This document shows positions 1-6,077 of a stretch of 7,770 nucleotides of DNA, one piece after another. The first letter of the stretch is position 1, and each line of letters begins with the position of its first letter. The notes beneath the pieces were generated by a model, which did no database searches, was not told where the DNA came from, and was given only the letters and a program-made list of their open reading frames with translations. The DNA is from JAWWBN01 sp033720955. GTDB lineage: Bacteria; Acidobacteriota; Thermoanaerobaculia; Multivoradales; JAHEKO01. The stretch is from the NCBI GenBank assembly GCA_033720955.1, contig JAWWBN010000185.1, positions 1-7,770 on the forward strand, given 5' to 3'. The position numbers and the translations under genes are program-made.

Positions 1-131
1 CCATCGGCGGCGGCACCCTGATCCGCTTCTACGTCCTGCACTGCGTCGCCATTCCCTTCGTCGCCGCCTTCCTGATGGCCGTCCACTTCTGGCGGGTGCG
101 CAAGGACGGCGGCATTTCGGGCCCGATGTAG
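1..131 (+). CDS. Cytochrome b N-terminal (b6-like) subunit, 3' end only
   Basis: The first complete codon is at position 3 and TAG is at 129-131, giving the last 42 residues of a membrane protein. The fragment holds one transmembrane helix with two histidines separated by 14 residues (in RFYVLHC and MAVHFW), followed by a basic end, RVRKDGGISG. This matches helix D of cytochrome b, whose two histidines bind the low- and high-potential b haems. A 14-residue spacing is the cytochrome b6 type; classical bc1 cytochrome b usually has 13. Ending here, with a separate C-terminal subunit starting 4 bp later, fits a split b6/subunit IV arrangement. The four-helix haem core would be upstream and is not visible. 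Family assignment is fairly secure from this short end; the exact subtype is inferred. Confidence 0.88.
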   Translation, partial: IGGGTLIRFYVLHCVAIPFVAAFLMAVHFWRVRKDGGISGPM

Positions 132-135
132 CGGC

Positions 136-1218
136 GTGATCGACGCGATCAAAGAGGCGGTCAACACCCTCTCCTACCCGTGGTGGTCGTTCACCGCGTC
201 GATCGTGCTGTTCGCGCTGGCGGTGAAGTGGAAGTGGCTGTGGACCAAGGCCGGCGGCTGGGCGCTGCACATCGGCATCACCGTCTTCCTGGTGCTGAGC
301 ATGTTCGACCCCAACTTCCGGGCGGTGGTCGCCAAGCCGGACAACATCCCGATCGTGATGCTGGTCTACCTGGTGACCTTCTTCTGGTGGTTCGCCATGA
401 ACAAGGCGCTCGAGAACGACCGCCGCAAGGAGGCCGGCGAGCCCACCTTCGAGGAGACCGAGTCGGAGGACAAGATCTTCACCTGGCCCGATCTGGTCTT
501 CTCGGAGTTCATCTGCATGGTGCTGCTCACGGTGGGCCTGGTGATCTGGTCGGTGGTGCTCAAGGCGCCGCTCGAGGAGCCGGCCAACACCGCGGTGGCG
601 CCCAACCCGTCGAAGGCGCCCTGGTACTTCCTCGGGCTGCAGGAGATGCTGGTCTACTTCGACCCCTGGATGGCCGGCGTGGTGCTGCCCGGGCTGATCA
701 TCCTCGGCCTGATGGCGATCCCCTACATCGACACCAACCCGAAGGGCAACGGCTACTACACCTTCGCCGAGCGTAAGAGCGAGATCTGGCTCTTCCTGTT
801 CGGCTTCATCGTGCTGTGGGTGCAGCTGATCGTCATCGGCACCTTCCTGCGCGGCCCCAACTGGAACTTCTTCGGGCCCTACGAGTTCTGGGACGTCAAC
901 AAGATCGAGCCGCTGGTCAACGTCGATCTGTCCGAGGTGATCTGGATCAAGCTGCTGGGGGTCGGGCTGCCCGCCCACTGGTTCCTGCGGGAGATCTTCG
1001 GCATCCTGCTGATGGGCTTCTACTTCCTGGTCCTGCCGGTGCTGCTGCTGAGGGTCAAGCTGTGCAACACCTGGTACCAGAAGATGGGCCCGACGCGGTA
1101 CTGGGTCGGCACGCTGCTCATCCTCACGATGATGCTCATGCCCATCAAGATGTACTTCCGCTGGATCTTCAACCTGAAGTACTTCATCCACATCCAGGAG
1201 TTCTTCCTCAACCTCTAG
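136..1218 (+). CDS. Cytochrome b C-terminal domain protein (extended subunit IV-like) of a bc-type quinol:cytochrome c reductase
   Basis: This 360-residue integral membrane protein contributes the quinol-oxidising (Qo) side of a split cytochrome bc complex. Residues 121-142 form a helix, followed by a PLEEPANT / PNPSKAPWYF segment (about 145-165), the Qo-loop region. The family's PEWY position reads APWY (161-164). Further helices lie near 180-197, 216-236, 285-305 and 322-340. About 115 residues precede this core, with two or three more hydrophobic segments (17-32, 44-57, 71-88) and a charged linker (91-115) rich in Glu, Lys and Arg. Chloroplast subunit IV is only about 160 residues, so this is an enlarged version; I recall similar long forms in several non-photosynthetic phyla. 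The GTG start lies 4 bp after the upstream stop with no clear Shine-Dalgarno, suggesting translational coupling. The next gene starts 3 bp after its stop. Confidence 0.9.
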   Translation: MIDAIKEAVNTLSYPWWSFTASIVLFALAVKWKWLWTKAGGWALHIGITVFLVLSMFDPNFRAVVAKPDNIPIVMLVYLVTFFWWFAMNKALENDRRKEAGEPTFEETESEDKIFTWPDLVFSEFICMVLLTVGLVIWSVVLKAPLEEPANTAVAPNPSKAPWYFLGLQEMLVYFDPWMAGVVLPGLIILGLMAIPYIDTNPKGNGYYTFAERKSEIWLFLFGFIVLWVQLIVIGTFLRGPNWNFFGPYEFWDVNKIEPLVNVDLSEVIWIKLLGVGLPAHWFLREIFGILLMGFYFLVLPVLLLRVKLCNTWYQKMGPTRYWVGTLLILTMMLMPIKMYFRWIFNLKYFIHIQEFFLNL

Positions 1219-1221
1219 CCC

Positions 1222-4155
1222 ATGCCCAAGCCCCCGAAGAAGACCCCCGACCGGCACTACGACTTCGGCTCGCTGAACCAGATCTTCGCGTGGAGCTCGG
1301 TGGCGCTCCTCGGCGTCACCCTGTGGATGGTGTTCGACGACTACGCGAAGCCGTGGAAGCGGATGCAGGCGGAGTTCCGCAGCCTGGAGCGGCAGAAGCT
1401 CCGCGCCGAGCTCGAGGAGGAGCGGCGGCAGCTCGACCAGGAGGAGCTCGCCGGCGTGCGCGAGCAGATCGAGGCGGAGCGGGCGGCGCTGGCCGACCGA
1501 CGCGACCGGCTCTCCGAGCTGCAGTCCGAGGTGACGCGGCTGGACAAGAAGATCTACGCCGCCGACGCGAGGGCCCGGACCACCAAGTCGATCCTGGACA
1601 CGGCCCGCTACGAGCTGGACGTGGCGATCCAGAAGGGGGGGGAGGAGGGTGAGGCCGAGGCCCGGCACCGCTTCGAGGAGCTGAGCGCCCGCTACTTCGA
1701 GAACCGCACCGAGCTCGAGGCGCTGCAGGAGGCGCGGGCGGAGGCGCAGCGCGAGATCGCCCTGGTGCGCGAGGGGCTGGTGGCGGCGCAGGGGCGGCTC
1801 GACGGCCAGCTCGCGGCCCTCGACTCGCTCGAGGTCCGGATGGCCAACCTGAGCAAGAAGCTCGACTACTTCGTGCTCAACGCGCCGCTGATGGACTTCA
1901 TCGAGCCGGATCTCAAGATCGAGCAGATCATCCTGCCGGGTCTCTACCAGGACATCAACTTCACCACCGTGGAGAGGGTCGACCGCTGCATGACCTGCCA
2001 CGTCGCCGCCAACCGCGCCGGCTTCGACGGCGAGGAGTGGCGGGAGCCGTTCCGCACCCATCCGCGGCCCGACCTCTTCCTCTCCGCCGGCTCGCCGCAT
2101 CCCTACTCGACCTTCGGCTGCACCACCTGCCACGGGGGCCTCGACCGGGCGACCGACTTCGCCCGCGCGGGCCATAGCCCGGTGGACGAGGAGCAGCTCG
2201 CGCGGTGGAAGGAGAGCTACGGCTGGGAGGCCCAGAAGTACCTCGAGATGCCGATCCGGCCGGCGGGGATGTCCGAGGCGGGCTGCGTCGGCTGCCACGC
2301 CGGCAACCTCTGGACGCCGGAGTCGGAGGTCCAGGACGTCGGACGCGAGATCATGTCGCGCGCCGGTTGCTACGCCTGCCACAAGATCGACTATTCCGCC
2401 TTCACCGACCTGCCCCGGCCGGGGCCGGCGCTCAGGAGGGTGGCTTCGAAGACGAGCCCGGGGTGGGCCTACCGCTGGATCGAGGCGCCGCGGGAGTTCC
2501 GGCCGACCTCCTGGATGCCGCACTTCTTCTTCCAGGAGAATATCGAGGGCGAGGTCAACGAGGAGCGGCAGCGGATCGAGATCGCCGCCGCCGTGGCCTA
2601 CATCTGGGACCGCTCGGAGCGGGTGGAGTACCCAGCGCCGCCGCCCGGCGACGCCGCCCGGGGCCGGGCCCACTTCGAGACCCTGGGCTGCACCGGCTGC
2701 CACCTGATCGACGGGGAGGCGCAGCGCGACCAGTTCTACCCGGCCTTCAACCGGATGCACGGCCCCAACCTGGTGCGGACGGGGAGCAAGGTGGAGGCGG
2801 GCTGGCTCTTCGCCTGGCTCAAGGACCCGCAGAAGTACAACCCCGACAGCCGGATGCCCAGCCTGAGGCTGACGGACGGGGAGGCGGCCGACCTGGTGGC
2901 CTACCTGATGTCGCTGCGCGACCCGGAGTTCGAGGGGCTGGACGTGCCGGAGGTGGACGCCGAGCTGCGCGACGAGATGGTGCGTCACTACCTGCAGGCG
3001 ACCCAGACCATCGAGCAGAGCCAGGCGACCGTCGCGGCGATGACTCCGAGGGAGCGCGACGTCTACCTGGGCGGCGAGACCATCCGCAAGTACGGCTGCT
3101 TCGGCTGCCACGAGCTGGACGGCTTCGACGACGCCAAGCCGATCGGGGTGGAGCTCACCGAGGAGGGCTCGAAGCCCCTCCACCAGTTCGACTTCGGCCA
3201 CGTCCACGACGTGCCCCACACCCGCCACGACTGGATCCAGACCAAGCTGCTCCGGCCGCGCATCTGGGACGAGGGCAAGGAGCGGGTGAAGGATTACCAC
3301 GAGCTCTACAAGATGCCCGACTTCGGCTTCTCCGAGCGCGAGGCTCGCGCGGTGACGGTCAACGTGCTGGGCTTCCTGGAGGAGTCGGTGGTCGCCGAGC
3401 TGCGTGCCGACGCCGGGCCGGATGCCGCCGTGCTCGCCGAGGGGCGCAAGCTGATCACCCGCTACAACTGCCGCGGCTGCCACCTCGTCGAGGGGCAGGG
3501 CCACGCCATCCAGACCGCGCTCGAGAGCGTGGACATGCTGCCTCCCAACCTGGCGTCGGAGGGCTCCCGGGTGCGCTCGGAGTGGCTCTTCGACTATCTC
3601 CACGATCCGGGGGCGGTGCGGCTTCGGCCGTGGCTGGGAGCGCGGATGCCGACCTTCGCCTTCTCCGACGAAGAGGTCAACGTCCTCCTCGACTACTTCG
3701 CCGAGCGGGACGGCCGCGAGGCCTTCCTCTCCGCGGCGGAGCGCCCGGACGAGCGCAGCCGCGCGGTCGGCGAGGTGGTCTTCGGCATGCTCCAGTGCGC
3801 CAAGTGCCACCCCGCGGGGCCGGCGGCGGCGGCCGGCGGCGTGGTGAGCGCCGGAGAGCTGGCGCCCTCCCTCCTACTGGCCCGCGAGCGGCTGCGGCAC
3901 GACTGGGTGCCCGGCTGGATCAAGGATCCCCAGAGCTTCATCCCCGGCACGAAGATGCCAGCCAACTTCGTCCAGAAGCGGGACGGCACCTGGGAGTCCC
4001 CGATCGCCGCGGCGATCGACGCGCCGATGTTCTCGGCCCAGAAGCGGTCCATGCTGCGGCACTTCGAGAGCGACGAGGGGCTGAAGGAGTTCCTGGCCGA
4101 CCCGGACCGGGTCACCGTTGCGCTGCGCGACCACATCTGGTGGAATCTGCGCTGA
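1222..4155 (+). CDS. Membrane-anchored octahaem c-type cytochrome with coiled-coil stalk, associated with the bc complex
   Basis: This 977-residue protein probably accepts electrons from the bc complex on the periplasmic side. A basic N-terminus (PKPPKK) precedes a single transmembrane segment (about 20-38), implying N-in topology. Residues about 45-215 are Glu/Arg/Leu/Ala-rich and almost continuously helical, a predicted coiled coil. Eight CXXCH haem sites follow: 256, 300, 355, 383, 490, 626, 750 and 859. The first three have histidines nearby (280, 293, 318) as candidate distal ligands. The last five each precede a Met-Pro motif (432-433, 545-546, 698-699, 809-810, 912-913), as in class I cytochrome c, usually with a W-x(2,3)-W[IL] / DP signature before it. 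ATG lies 3 bp after the upstream stop without a good Shine-Dalgarno, so coupling is likely. I recognise this architecture from bc-linked cytochromes of several phyla but know no assigned gene name. A G8 run at 1635-1642 keeps the frame. Confidence 0.92.
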   Translation: MPKPPKKTPDRHYDFGSLNQIFAWSSVALLGVTLWMVFDDYAKPWKRMQAEFRSLERQKLRAELEEERRQLDQEELAGVREQIEAERAALADRRDRLSELQSEVTRLDKKIYAADARARTTKSILDTARYELDVAIQKGGEEGEAEARHRFEELSARYFENRTELEALQEARAEAQREIALVREGLVAAQGRLDGQLAALDSLEVRMANLSKKLDYFVLNAPLMDFIEPDLKIEQIILPGLYQDINFTTVERVDRCMTCHVAANRAGFDGEEWREPFRTHPRPDLFLSAGSPHPYSTFGCTTCHGGLDRATDFARAGHSPVDEEQLARWKESYGWEAQKYLEMPIRPAGMSEAGCVGCHAGNLWTPESEVQDVGREIMSRAGCYACHKIDYSAFTDLPRPGPALRRVASKTSPGWAYRWIEAPREFRPTSWMPHFFFQENIEGEVNEERQRIEIAAAVAYIWDRSERVEYPAPPPGDAARGRAHFETLGCTGCHLIDGEAQRDQFYPAFNRMHGPNLVRTGSKVEAGWLFAWLKDPQKYNPDSRMPSLRLTDGEAADLVAYLMSLRDPEFEGLDVPEVDAELRDEMVRHYLQATQTIEQSQATVAAMTPRERDVYLGGETIRKYGCFGCHELDGFDDAKPIGVELTEEGSKPLHQFDFGHVHDVPHTRHDWIQTKLLRPRIWDEGKERVKDYHELYKMPDFGFSEREARAVTVNVLGFLEESVVAELRADAGPDAAVLAEGRKLITRYNCRGCHLVEGQGHAIQTALESVDMLPPNLASEGSRVRSEWLFDYLHDPGAVRLRPWLGARMPTFAFSDEEVNVLLDYFAERDGREAFLSAAERPDERSRAVGEVVFGMLQCAKCHPAGPAAAAGGVVSAGELAPSLLLARERLRHDWVPGWIKDPQSFIPGTKMPANFVQKRDGTWESPIAAAIDAPMFSAQKRSMLRHFESDEGLKEFLADPDRVTVALRDHIWWNLR

Positions 4156-4161
4156 CTCCGA

Positions 4162-4205
4162 GCCGGCGGCCCCCGCCGGCACCGCGGCGGCGGATCGCCG
4201 CCGCC
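4162..4205 (+). promoter_or_regulatory. Two tandem GC-rich hairpins in the intergenic gap
   Basis: The 79-bp gap between the octahaem cytochrome and the copper lipoprotein holds two perfect inverted repeats. The first is GCCGGCGG-CCC-CCGCCGGC (4162-4180), an 8-bp stem with a 3-nt loop. The second is GGCGGCGG-ATCG-CCGCCGCC (4186-4205), an 8-bp stem with a 4-nt loop. No T-tract follows either, so neither is a textbook intrinsic terminator. Possible roles are partial attenuation, RNA-end protection or Rho-related termination, which would set lower or separate expression of the downstream gene. Simple GGC/GCC repeats in such GC-rich DNA can form hairpins by chance, so function is unproven. Confidence 0.45.
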
Positions 4206-4221
4206 ACCCCCTACCGAAAGC

Positions 4222-4227
4222 AAGGAG
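4222..4227 (+). promoter_or_regulatory. Strong Shine-Dalgarno that fixes the lipoprotein start
   Basis: AAGGAG lies 7 nt before the ATG at 4235. An in-frame start exists further upstream (4118, inside the octahaem gene). It would add 39 residues ahead of the signal peptide and bury the lipobox, so 4235 is the start. Confidence 0.85.
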
Positions 4228-4234
4228 ATCTGCC

Positions 4235-5020
4235 ATGACCAAGAACCACCTGTTCTCGCTGCTCGCCCTGCTGCTCGTGCTGCCCCTGGCCGTGGGCTGC
4301 GGCGGTGGCGACGGCGCCCCCGAGACGGAGGCGCCGGCCCCGGCGGCCGAGCCCGCCCAGGGTGGCTCCGGCTCGATCGCCGGCGCCGTCACCTACAGCA
4401 ACGGCGACCCGGATCAGCCGATCGCGATGGACGCCGACCCCAAGTGCGCCGAGATGCACGCCGACCCCGTCTACACCCAGAAGATCGTGGCGGGCGACGA
4501 CGGCGGCCTGGCCAACGCCTTCGTCTACATCTCGTCCGGGCTCGAGGGGAAGAAGTTCCCGGCGCCGGGCGAGCCCCACGTCCTGGACCAGAAGGGGTGC
4601 CAGTACACGCCGCACGTCTCCGGCATGATGACCGGGCAGACCCTGATCATCCGCAACAGCGACGAGACCCTCCACAACGTGCACGCCCGTCCGGCCAACA
4701 ACCCGGAGTTCAACCAGGGCCAGCCGTTCCAGGGGATGGAGCTGGAGCGCACCTTCAGCAAGGCCGAGGTCATGATCCCCTTCAAGTGCGACGTGCACCC
4801 GTGGATGGCGTCGTACATGGCAGCCCTCGACCATCCCTTCTTCGCCGTGACCGGCGAGGACGGCAGCTTCAGCATCGAGGGGGTGCCGGCGGGCAGCTAC
4901 ACCCTCGAGGTCTGGCACGAGGAGCTCGGCACCCAGACACAGCAGGTCGAGGTGGCGGACGGCGCCGCGGTCGAGGCCAACTGGTCGTTCGGCGGCGGCG
5001 ACGCCGCCTCCGGGCTCTGA
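4235..5020 (+). CDS. Cupredoxin-like lipoprotein with carboxypeptidase-regulatory-like C-terminal domain
   Basis: This 261-residue protein begins with a lipoprotein signal (hydrophobic 6-20, lipobox LAVGC with Cys22) and a Pro/Ala/Glu linker (about 27-46), so it should be lipid-anchored outside the cytoplasm. The middle region has a SDETLHNVHA segment (His147) and an FKCDVHPWM segment (Cys185, His188, Met191), which resemble the His and the Cys-His-Met ligands of mononuclear copper sites. Two further cysteines, Cys71 (DPKCAEMH) and Cys122 (QKGCQY), may form a disulfide or a second metal site. Residues about 203-250, with GEDGSFSIEGVPAGSYTLEV, are typical of a carboxypeptidase-regulatory-like beta sandwich. 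Placed between a quinol:cytochrome c reductase and oxidase assembly genes, it may be an electron carrier, a copper-handling protein or an accessory subunit. Copper binding is inferred. The C-x2-H-x2-M spacing is not that of plastocyanin (C-x2-H-x4-M) or azurin (C-x4-H-x3-M). Confidence 0.82.
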   Translation: MTKNHLFSLLALLLVLPLAVGCGGGDGAPETEAPAPAAEPAQGGSGSIAGAVTYSNGDPDQPIAMDADPKCAEMHADPVYTQKIVAGDDGGLANAFVYISSGLEGKKFPAPGEPHVLDQKGCQYTPHVSGMMTGQTLIIRNSDETLHNVHARPANNPEFNQGQPFQGMELERTFSKAEVMIPFKCDVHPWMASYMAALDHPFFAVTGEDGSFSIEGVPAGSYTLEVWHEELGTQTQQVEVADGAAVEANWSFGGGDAASGL

Positions 5021-5041
5021 GCCGGGGCCCGAGGGCCGGAT

Positions 5042-5074
5042 GCCCGGGGCGGCCTCACGGGGCCGCCCCCGGGC
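5042..5074 (+). terminator. Long GC hairpin after the copper lipoprotein (possible terminator)
   Basis: GCCCGGGGCGGCC (5042-5054) pairs with GGCCGCCCCCGGGC (5061-5074), giving a 13-bp stem with one bulged C and a 6-nt loop. It begins 21 nt after the lipoprotein stop and ends before the TAGACT box that precedes ctaA. This is a natural place for a transcription boundary. No U-tract follows the stem, so a classical intrinsic terminator is not supported; it may stabilise the upstream mRNA 3' end or terminate inefficiently. Confidence 0.5.
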
Positions 5075-5076
5075 GA

Positions 5077-5084
5077 TAGACTGC
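5077..5084 (+). promoter_or_regulatory. Putative -10 element (TAGACT) for a leaderless ctaA transcript
   Basis: TAGACT fits the TAnnnT form of a -10 hexamer and ends 7 nt before the ctaA GTG start at 5090. That spacing would place transcription initiation at or next to the start codon. No Shine-Dalgarno is present between it and GTG, and no recognisable -35 hexamer is seen. The same octamer, TAGACTGC, precedes the gene at 7678 at nearly the same distance. This is a prediction only. Confidence 0.42.
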
Positions 5085-5089
5085 AAACC

Positions 5090-6076
5090 GTGAGCGAGAC
5101 TCCCCCCGCGCCGCGGCCCGGCCGCGGCATCCACCGATTCGCCTCCCTGCTCGCCGTGGGGGTGCTGGGTCTGATTGCCGCCGGAGGGCTGGTGAAGAGC
5201 CTCGAGGCGGGTCTGTCGGTTCCCGACTGGCCGCTCTCCTACGGCATGCTGAACCCGCCCCGGTGGTGGGAGATCCAGACGGTGAGGGCCGAGCACGGGC
5301 ACCGCCTCTACGCCGGCCTGGTGGCGCTGGCCACCGTGGTGCTGGCGGTCTCGATGGCGCGGCGGGAGAGCCGCCGGTGGGTCCGCCGGCTCGCCTGGCT
5401 GGCGGTGGCGGCGGTCCTCGCCCAGGCCCTGCTGGGGGGGCTGACGGTCCTCCTCTTCCTGCCGCCGCAGATCTCGGTCACCCACGCCGCCCTGGCGCAG
5501 CTCTTCCTCTGCCTGGTGAGCACCCTGGCCCTGGTGACCTCCTCGTGGTGGCGCCGCGCCGAGACGTGGGCGCCGCGCCCGGCGCTGCGCCCGACGGCCC
5601 GGCTGGCGACGGCGGCCAGCGGTCTCATCTTCGTCCAGATTCTCCTCGGCGCCCTGGTCCGCCACACCGGGGCCGGGCTCGCCATTCCCGATTTCCCCCT
5701 CGTATTCGGCGGCCTCGTGCCGGCCGAGTGGACCGGGCCCGTGGCGCTCCATTACGCCCACCGCGCCGGCGCCCTGGCGGTCCTGGCGGTGGTGGCGTGG
5801 CTGACGGCGCGGGTGTGGCGGGCGGGCGGGAGCGCCGGCCTGCCGCGCGCGGCGACGGCGGTCATGTCGGCGCTGGTGGCGGTGCAGATCGCCTTGGGAG
5901 GGGCCATCGTCCTGACCGGCCGCGCCGTCGCGCCGAACACCCTCCACGTGCCCACCGGAGCGGCTCTGCTGGCGACGAGCGTGGTCGCCGCCCTCTCCTC
6001 CTGGCGGCTCGCCGGTGCCGCCCTCCGGCGCGAGCGGGTCGAGGGGCGCGGCACCGCCCTGCGCGAGGTGGCCTAG
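5090..6076 (+). CDS. ctaA: Haem A synthase (COX15/CtaA family)
   Basis: This 328-residue membrane protein should oxidise the C8 methyl of haem O to a formyl group, producing haem A for aa3-type oxidases. About eight hydrophobic helices are visible in two homologous four-helix halves. Each half carries a matching loop motif: GLSVPDWPLSYG (41-52) and GLAIPDFPLVFG (196-207). Family haem-ligand histidines are present in their usual contexts: His71 in EHGHR (after Glu68), His132 in THAAL, His224 in HYAHR and His286 in NTLHVPTG. The cysteine pair found in the extracellular loops of Bacillus-type CtaA is absent; the only cysteine is Cys141, so this is a non-disulfide type. The GTG start lacks a Shine-Dalgarno but follows the TAGACT box. 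ctaB begins 1 bp after its stop, giving a haem O then haem A pair in one unit. Confidence 0.94.
   Translation: MSETPPAPRPGRGIHRFASLLAVGVLGLIAAGGLVKSLEAGLSVPDWPLSYGMLNPPRWWEIQTVRAEHGHRLYAGLVALATVVLAVSMARRESRRWVRRLAWLAVAAVLAQALLGGLTVLLFLPPQISVTHAALAQLFLCLVSTLALVTSSWWRRAETWAPRPALRPTARLATAASGLIFVQILLGALVRHTGAGLAIPDFPLVFGGLVPAEWTGPVALHYAHRAGALAVLAVVAWLTARVWRAGGSAGLPRAATAVMSALVAVQIALGGAIVLTGRAVAPNTLHVPTGAALLATSVVAALSSWRLAGAALRRERVEGRGTALREVA
6065..6071 (+). promoter_or_regulatory. Shine-Dalgarno inside the end of ctaA that decides the ctaB start
   Basis: GAGGTGG lies 6 nt before GTG 6078 and within the last codons of ctaA. The alternative in-frame starts, GTG 6111 and ATG 6126, have no comparable ribosome binding site, which favours 6078. 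Confidence 0.65.
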
Positions 6077-6077
6077 A

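Noticed and set aside
136..4155. Alternative Complex III or another non-bc quinol dehydrogenase
   Set aside because: There is no pentahaem ActA-like, molybdopterin/FeS ActB-like or NrfD-like protein here. The b-type helix D histidine spacing and Qo-loop context mark a bc-type complex.
4184..4206. GGC/GCC triplet run as a microsatellite or CRISPR-like repeat
   Set aside because: It is only a few units long and is better described as one short inverted repeat. No spacer-repeat periodicity exists.
4118..4234. Longer N-terminus for the copper lipoprotein starting at 4118
   Set aside because: It would overlap the octahaem gene, add 39 Arg/Ala/Pro-rich residues before a clear signal peptide and ignore the AAGGAG at 4222-4227.
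2205..4238. A 677-codon + strand frame inside the octahaem cytochrome gene
   Set aside because: It is the +1-shifted shadow of the cytochrome. Its translation is Arg/Gly/Ala/Pro-rich with no CXXCH pattern or motif, while the other frame carries eight haem sites.
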